Source: Desulforegula conservatrix Mb1Pa
GTDB taxonomy: Bacteria; Desulfobacterota; Desulfobacteria; Desulfobacterales; Desulforegulaceae
Assembly (NCBI RefSeq): GCF_000426225.1
Contig: NZ_AUEY01000003.1
Coordinates: 103,431-167,430, forward strand
Direction of reading: 5' to 3'
DNA: 64,000 bases
Shown here piece by piece: positions 1 to 8,696 of this stretch. The notes beneath the pieces are model-generated. The model had not been told where the DNA came from, did not search any database, and saw nothing but the letters and a program-made list of their open reading frames with translations. The translations under genes and the position numbers were made by a program. How positions within the stretch are numbered: the first letter of the stretch is position 1; every line of letters starts with the position of its first letter.

Positions 1-15
1 TTTTACCGGGTTTTT

Positions 16-64
16 CGGACAGAAAAGAGTATTTCACGGCATAAAACCGGAACTTTTCTGTCCG
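16..64. repeat. 12-bp perfect inverted repeat upstream of the first regulator
   Basis: CGGACAGAAAAG at 16-27 is matched by its exact reverse complement at 53-64, with a 25-nt spacer. It lies about 60 bp before the sigma54-activator gene. It could be an operator or a transcript hairpin. There is no U-run behind it, so it is not a standard terminator. Confidence 0.6.
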
Positions 65-123
65 GAGCCTGATTTGCAAAGTGCGGATAATTTGTTTTAT
101 TATTAGGTATATATCTTTCTTAA

Positions 124-1173
124 ATGCCAGTGTCCAACTCCTTAAAAAAAACACCTGTCCAGGAAGATCTTTCTGAAATGATCGGTTTCGTTGGGAAAAG
201 TCCTGAAGTTCAGGCTGTTTTGAAAAAGATCACCAAGGTGGCGGCCTCGGACAGCACTGTCCTCATTACGGGCGAAAGCGGCACTGGAAAAGAGTTGATC
301 GCAAGGGCCATACATTGCCTAAGCAAAAGAAGCGCCGGGCCTATGATCACCATCAATTGCGGCGCAATTCCTTCCGAACTTCTTGAAAGCGAGCTTTTTG
401 GTCATGAGAAAGGTTCTTTCACCGGAGCCCATAAGGCAAGAATGGGCAGATTCGAGATGGCCGCAGCCGGAACCATATTCCTTGATGAAATAGGGGACAT
501 GAATCCAATGCTCCAGGTCAAGCTTCTCAGGGCAATCCAGGAGCAGACCTTTGAGCGTGTAGGCGGCGAAAAGCCCATAAGTGTTGACATCAGAATTATT
601 TCTGCCACAAATAAAAATCTCAAAAAGGCCGTGGAAGAAGGCTCTTTCAGGGATGACCTTTTCTACCGGCTAAATGTAATACCTCTCCATATTCCTCCTC
701 TGCGTGAAAGAACCGGAGATATTCCAGTTCTGTGCTCTTATTTTTTAGAACGTTTTTCAGAACGAATGGAAGAGCCTGTCAAAAAAATATCAGACAAGGC
801 AGGGGCTTTTCTGGAGGCTTATGCCTGGCCAGGCAATGTGCGTGAACTTGAGAACCTCATGGAGCGTCTTTCTGTGATGGTGGACGGTGAAATCATTGAT
901 GTTGAGGATTTACCTGAAAATATCAATGTGCAGGCAGAAAATTCTGTAAGCAAAGGCTTCCCGGATGGGTTTCAGTACGATGAGAACATCGGGTTCAACG
1001 ACGCGGTTGATAATTTCCAGCGCCACCTTATCCTGAAAGCCCTGAAAAAGACGGGATGGGTAAAGGCAAAGGCGGCAGAACTTCTTAAAATAAACCGTAC
1101 GACCCTTGTTGAAAAGATCAAAAAGCTTGAGATAGAATCAAAAGCTTCGGATGTTTTTGAAATAGATAAATAA
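124..1173 (+). CDS. Sigma54-dependent transcriptional activator without a receiver domain (FleQ/FlrA-like)
   Basis: Bacterial enhancer-binding protein that would use ATP hydrolysis to open sigma54-RNA polymerase promoters. The AAA+ domain runs from about residue 20 to 260. It has Walker A GESGTGKE, a GSFTGA loop (the usual sigma54-contact motif is GAFTGA), Walker [10 protein letters not shown] and an arginine-finger region [14 protein letters not shown] Fis-type helix-turn-helix ([15 protein letters not shown]) closes the protein. No N-terminal receiver is present, and an in-frame TAA stands directly before the ATG, so the gene is not simply extended upstream. No good Shine-Dalgarno precedes this ATG; Met19 is an alternative start. 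Its position ahead of flagellar genes with sigma54-type promoters suggests a flagellar master regulator, which is inference. Confidence 0.85.
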   Translation: MPVSNSLKKTPVQEDLSEMIGFVGKSPEVQAVLKKITKVAASDSTVLITGESGTGKELIARAIHCLSKRSAGPMITINCGAIPSELLESELFGHEKGSFTGAHKARMGRFEMAAAGTIFLDEIGDMNPMLQVKLLRAIQEQTFERVGGEKPISVDIRIISATNKNLKKAVEEGSFRDDLFYRLNVIPLHIPPLRERTGDIPVLCSYFLERFSERMEEPVKKISDKAGAFLEAYAWPGNVRELENLMERLSVMVDGEIIDVEDLPENINVQAENSVSKGFPDGFQYDENIGFNDAVDNFQRHLILKALKKTGWVKAKAAELLKINRTTLVEKIKKLEIESKASDVFEIDK

Positions 1174-1540
1174 CAGCCCTCTGTCAAAATAATGCCACAT
1201 GCATCCCCGAAAACTGTTTTAATGACTATTTGATCTTGATTTTGATCCCATAAAGCGCAGGTTGTTTTGTAAAAACCGCAACAATAATCTTTCTGATTTT
1301 TTTAATAGAGCCTGTAATTATAAGCACAAAAAGCCTCATGGATATTACTTGGCAATGATCCCCCAATTTTTTCTGTCTCTTTATTCCGTACTTTTTTATT
1401 GGCATCCACTTATCTTTATTCATACCCGTTTTATTTTAATAATAGATATGGCATTTTATTTGCAGTATTTGCTTACAAGTGCGGACGGACTTAAATAACG
1501 TCCGTGTAAAAATGGCTAAATCTATTATTGTGGAAAGAAT
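1174..1540. other. 367-bp AT-rich intergenic region
   Basis: No convincing gene is seen. The first 270 bp are AT-rich with no recognisable element. The last 100 bp carry the sigma54-type promoter listed separately and the leader of the TPR-protein gene. Confidence 0.6.
1449..1464 (+). promoter_or_regulatory. Sigma54-type (-24/-12) promoter of the TPR-protein gene
   Basis: TGGCATTTTATTTGCA has the -24 GG and -12 GC exactly 10 nt apart and keeps TGGCA and TTGCA of the sigma54 consensus. It ends 77 bp before the ATG at 1541. Two sigma54 activator genes flank the target gene. Confidence 0.75.
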
Positions 1541-3952
1541 ATGAACTCCGGAAATTATAAAATCTTAAAAGCAGCGATGTGCATTCTTCTGATATTATTT
1601 ATGTCAGTCGTTTTCACAGATACTTATGCTGCGGAGAAAAAGGCGGCTGCTTCTGCCGAGGCTGCCCCTGCCGGAGATTCCCTTGGCATAAATATCGAAT
1701 TCATGGGTAAGAAGCCGGAAATCAGGATAGCGAGGGTGGACGGAACTGAGCTCATGATAGCTTTCAGGATGAAGGCATCAGGCGATGATTTTAAGATAGG
1801 CGCTGGAAAACAAAAATTTGCCGGATTGAGATATGAGATTTTGCCTGGCGGGGCCGGAGCTATATTTTTAAAAACCCATGACAGAATAGATTCCTTTGAC
1901 AGCAAATGGGATCAGGATGGAAAAAATCTTCAGGTTTCCGTTATAACAAAAAAGGCTGAAGCCCCCAAGCAACCTGAAAAGACAGTTGAGTCGGCAGGGT
2001 CAACAATTTCAAGTGAAGATGCGGAGTTTATTTCAAATATTAAAGAAATGCCCTGCTTTTCCGCCGGCGGATTATCATCAGCTTTCGGTGCCTTGTCGAA
2101 TGAAAACTGGGACAGTGCAGCCGAAATTCTCGACGAATTTTTGACAGACGCCCAAAACAGCGGCAAGTGCGCGGATGCAGCAAGTTTTCTCAGTGCTTAC
2201 GTTTTTTACAGATCAAAAGGCAAGGATGATCCCGCAGTTAGCAGGAGAATGTTCCAGGAGATGATGGTCGAGTATCCTGATTCTCCATATATTCCTTATT
2301 CTGCCCTTTATCTTGGGGAACTCGAGCTTTCGCTCACAGGCTATGCTCCGGCATCAGGGTATTTCAACTACATACTCACGGAGTTTCCTGATTTCAGGGC
2401 AAAGCCCCAGGCAATCTACGGATATGCCATATCAAACATATATCTCGATAATCTGGTGAGTTCATATAAGGCCCTTAGCGAACTTTCGTCCAAATATCCT
2501 GACAGTGCATACACTGAACATGCTGCTTTTCAACAGGGAAGAATTTTTTTCAAGCGCGGAGACTATGAGGATGCCCTGAAACGCTTTGAAGTCTATTATT
2601 CCAAAAATAAGGATGCTGTTTATGATTCTCCTGAATTGTTATACTATCTTGGAAGTTCCGCCTACCACATAGGTAATTACAAAAAGGCCATAGAATATCT
2701 TTCAATGGCTTATAATCTTTTTCCTGAAATTGAAGAGCCAGATATTCTATTTTCAAGAATTGCCGACAGCTACGTTGAAGAAGGCCAGCTTGAAAAGGCA
2801 AAAAAGATTTACGAACTGGTCAGGTCAAAATATTCGGGTACTGACGGTTTCGCCGTAAGTTCTGTGAGACTTGCGGGCCTTGTGGATAATCAGGAGGAAA
2901 AAGAGGGGATCTACCAGGAGGTTATTGATGGTTTCCCTGATAATCCCCTTGCAAAGCTTTCCATGCTCAAACTTGCAAAGGCAAAGTTTGACACAGGCGA
3001 TTTTGAAAGCAGTATGGAGCTTCTTTTCCAGCTATTATCTGAAAATCCCGGCGCAACAAAAAAAGAAGCTGATGCATTTTTGCAGCTGGCAACTGAAAAG
3101 TATTTTTCCTCAAAAGTATCCGAAGGCAAGGCCTTTGAAGCAGTTAAGAATTTTGAGGCAAAGAAAAAAAAAATTGAACCCTATATGAATCCAAAGATTC
3201 AATACCTTGTAGGAAAATCATATCTGAATCTCGGGCTTTATGAGCCTGCCTACGAATATCTGGCCGCATCCGCTCCTGCTTACGCGAACAAGGCCAAACC
3301 TCCGGGGTTTGACTATGATCTTGCACTGAGCATGGACGAGACAGGCCGGGCTGCGGAAGCAAAGCATATGTTCGTGTCCGCTTCTTCATCTGATTCTCTT
3401 TCGTCTGTGGATGCTCTGAAAAGACTTGCCCGCATTCAGATCTCGGAAGGTAAGCAGGACGATGCCCTGAACACATACAGGGAAGCTTTTTCAAAAAGTG
3501 AAAAACCGGATCAGAAAGCCGAAATACTGCTTGATCAGGCCCCAATATTTGAGAGCCGGAAAGATACCGATGCGGTGGCGTCTCTTATGGCCAAGGCCGA
3601 GGATCTTTTAAGGGCGAATAATGCGTCACCGGACAGGGACTTGCTTTTGAAAATTTTAAAAAAGCGGGGAGAGGCCGAGGCAAAAAAAGAAAATTATCTT
3701 GCAGCATCAGGAGCTTTTGAGCGTGCCCTTGCTCTGAAAAAAGAGGGAGATAATTTTGAAGAAATTTCCTTTTTACTCGCAGATACTTACGAGCGTCTGA
3801 CCAAGACAAAAGAGGCGTCTGAAATATTCAAAAGCATTTCAGAGGGAGAAAACGATTTCTGGGCAAAGCTTGCCAAGGAAAGGCTCGAGCAGCTCATTTT
3901 TTTCGATAAGCTTAAAAGCCCTGAAAAAAAACTGGCGTCCCAGGCTAATTAA
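1541..3952 (+). CDS. Exported tetratricopeptide-repeat protein in the flagellar cluster
   Basis: 803-residue protein with a hydrophobic N-terminal signal (about residues 10-28, likely cleavage after TYA or YAA). It then has a 100-residue beta-rich region and, from about residue 160 to the end, serial TPR-like helical repeats such as YFNYILTEFPDF, ALKRFEVYYSKNKD and KKAIEYLSMAYNLFPE. Repeats of the form aromatic-x-x-hydrophobic ending in PDS or PDN resemble those of BamD and YbgF-type periplasmic proteins. The sigma54-type promoter and the gene order tie it to flagellar expression. A periplasmic scaffold around the basal body is plausible, but the function is not established. It has no catalytic motif. 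Confidence 0.8.
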   Translation: MNSGNYKILKAAMCILLILFMSVVFTDTYAAEKKAAASAEAAPAGDSLGINIEFMGKKPEIRIARVDGTELMIAFRMKASGDDFKIGAGKQKFAGLRYEILPGGAGAIFLKTHDRIDSFDSKWDQDGKNLQVSVITKKAEAPKQPEKTVESAGSTISSEDAEFISNIKEMPCFSAGGLSSAFGALSNENWDSAAEILDEFLTDAQNSGKCADAASFLSAYVFYRSKGKDDPAVSRRMFQEMMVEYPDSPYIPYSALYLGELELSLTGYAPASGYFNYILTEFPDFRAKPQAIYGYAISNIYLDNLVSSYKALSELSSKYPDSAYTEHAAFQQGRIFFKRGDYEDALKRFEVYYSKNKDAVYDSPELLYYLGSSAYHIGNYKKAIEYLSMAYNLFPEIEEPDILFSRIADSYVEEGQLEKAKKIYELVRSKYSGTDGFAVSSVRLAGLVDNQEEKEGIYQEVIDGFPDNPLAKLSMLKLAKAKFDTGDFESSMELLFQLLSENPGATKKEADAFLQLATEKYFSSKVSEGKAFEAVKNFEAKKKKIEPYMNPKIQYLVGKSYLNLGLYEPAYEYLAASAPAYANKAKPPGFDYDLALSMDETGRAAEAKHMFVSASSSDSLSSVDALKRLARIQISEGKQDDALNTYREAFSKSEKPDQKAEILLDQAPIFESRKDTDAVASLMAKAEDLLRANNASPDRDLLLKILKKRGEAEAKKENYLAASGAFERALALKKEGDNFEEISFLLADTYERLTKTKEASEIFKSISEGENDFWAKLAKERLEQLIFFDKLKSPEKKLASQAN

Positions 3953-3969
3953 CTGATGATCGGCCCTCA

Positions 3970-4072
3970 GAAAGTCTGATTACCGTCATTCCTGCGCAGA
4001 CCGGAATTCAGAAGTATCTGAAAATACAAAGATGCCTGAGCAGGTATGACAAAAAACCGACTTTTTGCTGTT
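3970..4072. repeat. Dispersed intergenic repeat, family 1, diverged copy
   Basis: Shares the framework of family 1: GTCATTCC, GCGCAGACCGGAAT, CAGAAGTA, CTGAAAA and a distal GACTTTTTGC. The full copy is at 6946-7080. This one fills most of the gap between the TPR gene and the next regulator and has lost much of its terminal inverted repeat. Confidence 0.65.
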
Positions 4073-4245
4073 TTTTCATACGGATTGTTCATCAGGCGTA
4101 TAAAAATGATAATATAAATATAGATATTTGAGTTTATTTCAGTTTCCTGTTAATAACTTTAGATCTTAAGCTACAGCGGCCGCCACTCCTCAATGTTTTT
4201 TTGGGGTATTCATGTTTTTTTCGATTTTTGATATTTAATGCCATC

Positions 4246-5646
4246 ATGTCCAGAGTAGAAATTCTCATAGTTGAAGACAATCATAAAGAAAGAAGCCTGA
4301 TTCTCCGTTATCTGGAAGATATTGGCGCTTATCCTTCTTTTGCTTCTGATGTTTCAGAGGCTCTGGAAAAAGTCAGAACCGGGAATTTCTGCCTTGTTAT
4401 TTTAAGCTATGAGACACTCGGCCTCCAGACCCATATCTTTCTCGATGCTATATCAGTTATGGATTCAGCCCCAAGAACCGTAATAACATCAAATACTCCA
4501 TCCGTTGAAACAGCTGTTGCCCTTATAAAAGCAGGCGCAATGGATTTTCTGGCAAAGCCGGTTCAGAGGGACAGCATAAAGGCTGTACTTGATCTGGTTC
4601 TTGAACAGAAAATTGATAAGCTGGACGGATCAGAGCCGCAGAGACCTTCTAAAAAAATCGAGATAATAACCAGAGACAAGGGAATGGAAAAACTCATTGC
4701 CCTTGTTGATCAGGTAGCAGACAGCACCGCTTCAGTGCTTATTAACGGTGAAAGCGGCACTGGTAAAGAAGTATTTGCCAGATATATCCATGACAAAAGC
4801 AGCAGAAGAAAAAAGGCCTTTGTTGCGGTGAACTGCGCAGCTCTTCCTGAGTCGCTTCTTGAAAGCGAGCTTTTTGGTTATGAGAAAGGCGCTTTCACAG
4901 GAGCTGCAGCAAGAAAACCGGGCAAATTTGAAATTGCCAGCGGCGGAACCATCCTGCTTGACGAAATAACTGAAATGCAGCCCCATCTCCAGTCAAAGCT
5001 TCTCAGGGTAATACAGGAGAGGGAGATTGACAGGATAGGCGGTATTGCGCCGGTTCCTGTGGATGTTAGAATAATTGCAACCACAAATCGGGATATAAGG
5101 GCTTCTGTGGACTCAGGCTCTTTCAGGGACGACCTTTTCTACAGATTAAGCACAATTCCTTTGAATATCCCGTCACTCAGGAAAAGAGCCGGGGATATAC
5201 CCTTCCTTGCCGAGTTTTTTATCCAGAAGTATAGTCTTATTGACGGTCGCCGTGTCAAAGGTTTGACGGATGCCGCTCTTTCAAGGATCTGTGCATATGA
5301 GTTTCCCGGAAATGTCCGTGAGCTTGAAAACATGATGCACAGAGCTGTTCTTCTTGCAAAAGCCGAGCTTATAAAGCCGGTTGACCTCATGATGGAAGAT
5401 GATGAAGATGATGAATTCAAAGAGATTGTAAAGACTGGTGACCAGCAGGCAGTCAGTTTTTCCATACCCGAAGATTTTTATTCTGCTCCCCTGCGCGACG
5501 TTGAAAGACAGATGATTTTCCATACGCTTGAAAAGACCCAGGGCAACAGAACCCACGCTGCCAAGCTGCTTGGGATCAGCGTCAGAACGCTTCGAAACAA
5601 GCTTAATGAGTATCGGGAAGAGTTTGGGGATATCCCGGATATTTAA
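4246..5646 (+). CDS. NtrC-family sigma54 activator with a degenerate receiver domain (FlrC/FlbD-like)
   Basis: Receiver (about 1-120), AAA+ (about 135-370) and Fis-type helix-turn-helix (about 425-460) in order. The AAA+ part has Walker [10 protein letters not shown], canonical GAFTGA, Walker B TILLDEITE and [13 protein letters not shown]. The receiver keeps the acidic pair Glu10-Asp11, a Thr in VITSN and the Lys of LAKP. The strand that should end in the phosphoacceptor Asp reads CLVILSYE, with Ser54 at that place, so phosphorylation in the normal way is unlikely. An upstream TTG at 4201 is in frame, but the ATG at 4246 aligns with the family start at VEILIVEDN. It sits directly ahead of flgBC-fliE behind a sigma54-type promoter, which suggests it drives these middle or late flagellar genes. 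Confidence 0.87.
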   Translation: MSRVEILIVEDNHKERSLILRYLEDIGAYPSFASDVSEALEKVRTGNFCLVILSYETLGLQTHIFLDAISVMDSAPRTVITSNTPSVETAVALIKAGAMDFLAKPVQRDSIKAVLDLVLEQKIDKLDGSEPQRPSKKIEIITRDKGMEKLIALVDQVADSTASVLINGESGTGKEVFARYIHDKSSRRKKAFVAVNCAALPESLLESELFGYEKGAFTGAAARKPGKFEIASGGTILLDEITEMQPHLQSKLLRVIQEREIDRIGGIAPVPVDVRIIATTNRDIRASVDSGSFRDDLFYRLSTIPLNIPSLRKRAGDIPFLAEFFIQKYSLIDGRRVKGLTDAALSRICAYEFPGNVRELENMMHRAVLLAKAELIKPVDLMMEDDEDDEFKEIVKTGDQQAVSFSIPEDFYSAPLRDVERQMIFHTLEKTQGNRTHAAKLLGISVRTLRNKLNEYREEFGDIPDI

Positions 5647-5658
5647 CTTGCTTCATGT

Positions 5659-5675
5659 TAGGCATGAAAATTGCT
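5659..5675 (+). promoter_or_regulatory. Sigma54-type promoter of flgB-flgC-fliE
   Basis: TAGGCATGAAAATTGCT has -24 GG and -12 GC separated by exactly 10 nt, with TTGCT at -12. It begins 11 bp after the stop of the sigma54 activator and 47 bp before the flgB start. Confidence 0.75.
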
Positions 5676-5721
5676 TTTTAGTATTATCAATGAGAAGAAC
5701 AATACTGAAAAGGAGTTTACC

Positions 5722-6126
5722 ATGTCTGGTTTAAAAATATTTGACAATACATACAATTTTCTGGGCAACGCCCTTAATGTTTCGTCCAGGCGTCATAATC
5801 TCATCACTTCCAATATTGCCAATATAGATACCATCGGTTACAAGCCAAGTGACCTCGATTTCAAATCCACTCTTGAGGCTTTGATGGCAGAGCCCAAAAA
5901 AGAAATGGCAGTGACACATCCCAAGCACATCACTCCTGAAACCGCTCCTCCTGACATGAATGGAGAAAGATTCGACATGGCCAATATCTATCATCTTGAT
6001 TCAGTCGATCTGGACAGGGAGATGGAGAGTCTTGTTGAAAACAATATCAATTACAGAACCACTGCCGAAATGATGATGAGAAAGATAACTCTGTTGAAGC
6101 ACGCTATAAGTGAGGGAGGCAGATAA
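5722..6126 (+). CDS. flgB: Flagellar basal-body rod protein FlgB
   Basis: 134-residue proximal rod subunit. The N-terminal half carries the rod-family signature NLITSNIANIDTIGYK (about residues 29-44). The C-terminal half has the FlgB features NNINYRTTAEMM and KITLLKHAISEGG. The chosen ATG follows AGGAG with a 6-nt gap and gives the usual FlgB length; an in-frame upstream start at 5671 would add a non-homologous tail. It overlaps flgC by one base (TAATG). FlgB, FlgC, FlgF and FlgG build the rod that passes through the periplasm. Confidence 0.96.
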   Translation: MSGLKIFDNTYNFLGNALNVSSRRHNLITSNIANIDTIGYKPSDLDFKSTLEALMAEPKKEMAVTHPKHITPETAPPDMNGERFDMANIYHLDSVDLDREMESLVENNINYRTTAEMMMRKITLLKHAISEGGR

Positions 6127-6563
6127 TGGATTTTTATACTTCTATGAGAATAAGCGCTGGGGGCCTTACTGCCCAGCGCACTAAAATGAATGTCATCTCC
6201 GAGAACATTGCGAATGTCGATACCACAAGAACCCCGGAAGGCGGGCCATACAGGAGAAAAATGGTTGTCTTCGGATCAACTCCCGTAAAAGATGATTTCG
6301 GCAAGAAGCTTGAAGAAGCAGGCAAGGCTCACACGGGGGTTGAAGTGAAGCAGATTGTCCGCTCCCAGGAAGATTTCAGGCTTGTATACAATCCGAGCCA
6401 TCCTGACTCTGATCCAGTAACAGGTTACGTGGCCATGCCTAATGTGGATCATATCACAGAGATTTCTGACATGATGGTGGCAAGAAGAGCTTATGACGCG
6501 AACGTTTCAGCCCTCAACAACAGCAAGAGTATGATTCTTAAAGCCCTTGAAATAGGCAAATAA
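6126..6563 (+). CDS. flgC: Flagellar basal-body rod protein FlgC
   Basis: 145 residues, normal for FlgC. The N-terminal rod signature is SENIANVDTTRTPEGGPYRRK, and the C-terminal part has the family end MMVARRAYDANVSALNNSK followed by KALEIGK. It is translationally coupled to flgB through the TAATG overlap and followed 14 bp later by fliE. The product is the second proximal rod protein, exported by the flagellar type III system. Confidence 0.96.
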   Translation: MDFYTSMRISAGGLTAQRTKMNVISENIANVDTTRTPEGGPYRRKMVVFGSTPVKDDFGKKLEEAGKAHTGVEVKQIVRSQEDFRLVYNPSHPDSDPVTGYVAMPNVDHITEISDMMVARRAYDANVSALNNSKSMILKALEIGK

Positions 6564-6577
6564 CCGGGAGGTTTATC

Positions 6578-6883
6578 ATGAATACAATCAGACCAATATT
6601 CGGTTCGGCTCCGCAGCTGATGAACCAGCTTAACAAAAGCACTCCAGCACCATCCCAGGGCGAAGGAATAAATTTCATGGATAGATTAAAGAGTGCCATG
6701 AGTGATGTCAATAATCGTCAGGTGGTTGCAGATACTGCCTCTGAACAGGTTGTACAGGGAAAAATGGGAATCCATGAAGGCATGATGGCGGTTCAGGAAG
6801 CGGATGTATCGCTCAGGTATATGCTCCAGGTAAGGGGCAAGACAGTTGAGGCATACCGCGAGATAATGCGTATGCAGTTCTGA
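6578..6883 (+). CDS. fliE: Flagellar hook-basal body complex protein FliE
   Basis: 101 residues, typical of FliE, the adaptor that joins the MS ring to the rod. The C-terminal core reads GKMGIHEGMMAVQEADVS followed by LRYMLQVRGKTVEAYREIMRMQ, the conserved part of the family. The N-terminal third is variable. CGGGAGG before the ATG is a good ribosome-binding site. It is the last gene of the flgBC-fliE unit before a repeat-filled gap. Confidence 0.95.
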   Translation: MNTIRPIFGSAPQLMNQLNKSTPAPSQGEGINFMDRLKSAMSDVNNRQVVADTASEQVVQGKMGIHEGMMAVQEADVSLRYMLQVRGKTVEAYREIMRMQF

Positions 6884-6945
6884 TTTTGCTGTTAAAATTT
6901 AAGGCCGTTAATAAAATGATCCTGATCAATATCCTTGCATAAACT

Positions 6946-7080
6946 TTGACAAGGTCGCAAAAAGTTCGGTTCCCGTCATTCCGGCGTATGCCGGAATCCA
7001 GAAGTAGCTGAAAACACTGGGTACCGGATCAAGTCCGGCATAATGCCGACGCCTTTTTTGACTTTTTGCGAGACCATCAA
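6946..7080. repeat. Dispersed intergenic repeat, family 1, best full-length copy (135 bp)
   Basis: Starts TTGACAAGGTCGCAAAAAGT and ends ACTTTTTGCGAGACCATCAA, an imperfect terminal inverted repeat of about 20 bp. Inside are two smaller palindromes, CATTCCGGCGTATGCCGGAAT and CCGGATCAAGTCCGG. Related copies lie at 3970, 12222, 16171 and 19275. The structure resembles a non-coding MITE. No open reading frame is present. Confidence 0.8.
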
Positions 7081-7100
7081 CTTTAAATTAGGTTGGCACC

Positions 7101-8696
7101 ATGAATCCTATCCTTGAACAGATTCTTAATATCTACAGAAATATGCCTCTATCGAGAAAAATTTTCATAGGGGCGGCCACAGCTATAATGATTGCCGGTT
7201 TTGCCGCGCTTTTCATATGGGCCAACCGCGTGCAGTATAATACTCTTTATACCAATCTTTCGTCCGAAGATGCTTCCCAGATTTTAACCAAACTCAAGGA
7301 ACAGCGGGTGCCATATCAGCTCGAAGGCGGCGGCTCGACCATCAAAATACCTGAGGAGAAAGTCTATGAAACAAGACTGGGAATGGCTGGTCTGGGGCTT
7401 CCAAAGGGTGGGGGAGCAGGCTTTGAGATTTTTGACAAGACTGATTTTGGCGCCACTGAGTTTGTGCAGAATCTGAATTATCAGCGTGCTCTTCAGGGTG
7501 AGCTTGCACGAACCATAAAAGAATTTGATGAAGTTGAAGACGCCAGGGTAATGATTGTAATGCCCAAGGATTCTGTTTTCATAGAAGATAAAAAACCTCC
7601 GACAGCATCAATCATGCTTAAGCTTAAAAAAGATCTGCCAAAGGAAAAGGTCAATGCAGTGGTTTATCTTGTGTCAAGTTCGATTTCAGATCTTGCGCCT
7701 GAAAGAATTTCTGTGGTTGACACAACCGGTAAGGTTTTGTTCAAGCATAAGCAGGAAGATGAAGATGGAGGCGATATTGTTGCCAAACGCCAGAAATACA
7801 AAACCTCGGTTGAAGAAGAGCTTTCCGCAAGCATACAGTCAATGCTTGAACATATTATAGGCAAGAATAAAGCTATTGTTCGTGTTACTACAGAGATGAA
7901 TTTTGCCCAGATAGACGAGCAGGAAGAAATCTTTGATCCGGAAGGACAGGTTGCAAGAAGCAGGCATAATATCGGGGAGGCTGCGGACAAGCAGGGCAAG
8001 AATCCCGCAGATGTTTCAAGCGTTAATCCTGTAGTTCCTCCTGAAGAACAGGTTGCAGGTGGTACTCCATATAATGAAAAAAATCAGAAGACCGATGATA
8101 CGGTAAACTATGATATAACAAAGACCCTTAGAAAAACCGTTAAGCCCATTGGCCAGGTAACAAGACTTTCAGTTGCTGCTGTTCTTGATGGCAAGTATGA
8201 AGATGCAAAGGATGATAAAGGCTTCATAGTAAAGAAGTTTGTTCCAAGATCCCAGCAGGAAATGGATCAGTTCATGGCTATTGTGAAAAAATCCATGGGT
8301 TTCAACGAAGACAGAGGCGACCAGATTTCAGTAGAGTCCCTTCCTTTCTCAAGTGTTGACGAAGTTGCTCCTGATACAAGGTTTGACATAGGAAAAATGA
8401 GGAAGGATTATGGAAATATAATTGCAAATATCCTTCTTATACTGGCAATATTCATATTCATTGTACGACCGGTGGCAAAGACCATCAAAGAAGTCAAGAC
8501 TGTGGTTCAGGAGCCGGCGCTTCCTCCTGGTGAGGAAGAGACAAGACTTATATCAGAAATTGAGGAAGACACCATTCATCTGCCCAAGCCCGAGGAAATT
8601 GAGGCCAAGGAAAGGGCTTATGAACTGGCTCTCAGGGATCATGACAGAACAGCCAGCATAATCAGGGGCTGGCTAAACGAGGCGGCGCAATCATGA
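7101..8696 (+). CDS. fliF: Flagellar MS-ring protein FliF
   Basis: 531 residues, usual length. The first membrane segment is at about residues 21-42 (IFIGAATAIMIAGF, then AALFIWANR) and the second near 436-456 (IIANILLILAIFIFIV). The periplasmic ring-building region lies between, including YNTLYTNLSSEDA and the PFSSVD region before the second segment. The cytoplasmic tail ends TASIIRGWLNEA, the conserved peptide that binds the FliG N domain. FliF forms the MS ring that templates the motor and export gate. The stop overlaps the fliG start by 4 bp, fitting coupled synthesis of partners. An insertion-like repeat, not a recognised promoter, lies directly upstream. Confidence 0.97.
   Translation: MNPILEQILNIYRNMPLSRKIFIGAATAIMIAGFAALFIWANRVQYNTLYTNLSSEDASQILTKLKEQRVPYQLEGGGSTIKIPEEKVYETRLGMAGLGLPKGGGAGFEIFDKTDFGATEFVQNLNYQRALQGELARTIKEFDEVEDARVMIVMPKDSVFIEDKKPPTASIMLKLKKDLPKEKVNAVVYLVSSSISDLAPERISVVDTTGKVLFKHKQEDEDGGDIVAKRQKYKTSVEEELSASIQSMLEHIIGKNKAIVRVTTEMNFAQIDEQEEIFDPEGQVARSRHNIGEAADKQGKNPADVSSVNPVVPPEEQVAGGTPYNEKNQKTDDTVNYDITKTLRKTVKPIGQVTRLSVAAVLDGKYEDAKDDKGFIVKKFVPRSQQEMDQFMAIVKKSMGFNEDRGDQISVESLPFSSVDEVAPDTRFDIGKMRKDYGNIIANILLILAIFIFIVRPVAKTIKEVKTVVQEPALPPGEEETRLISEIEEDTIHLPKPEEIEAKERAYELALRDHDRTASIIRGWLNEAAQS

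Noticed and set aside
1262..1498. Short open frame before the TPR gene
   Set aside because: Low-complexity aromatic-rich product, and the sigma54-type promoter lies within it; more likely leader DNA.
3144..3545. 133-codon open frame antisense to the TPR gene
   Set aside because: Shadow of the coding strand; no start signal or family.
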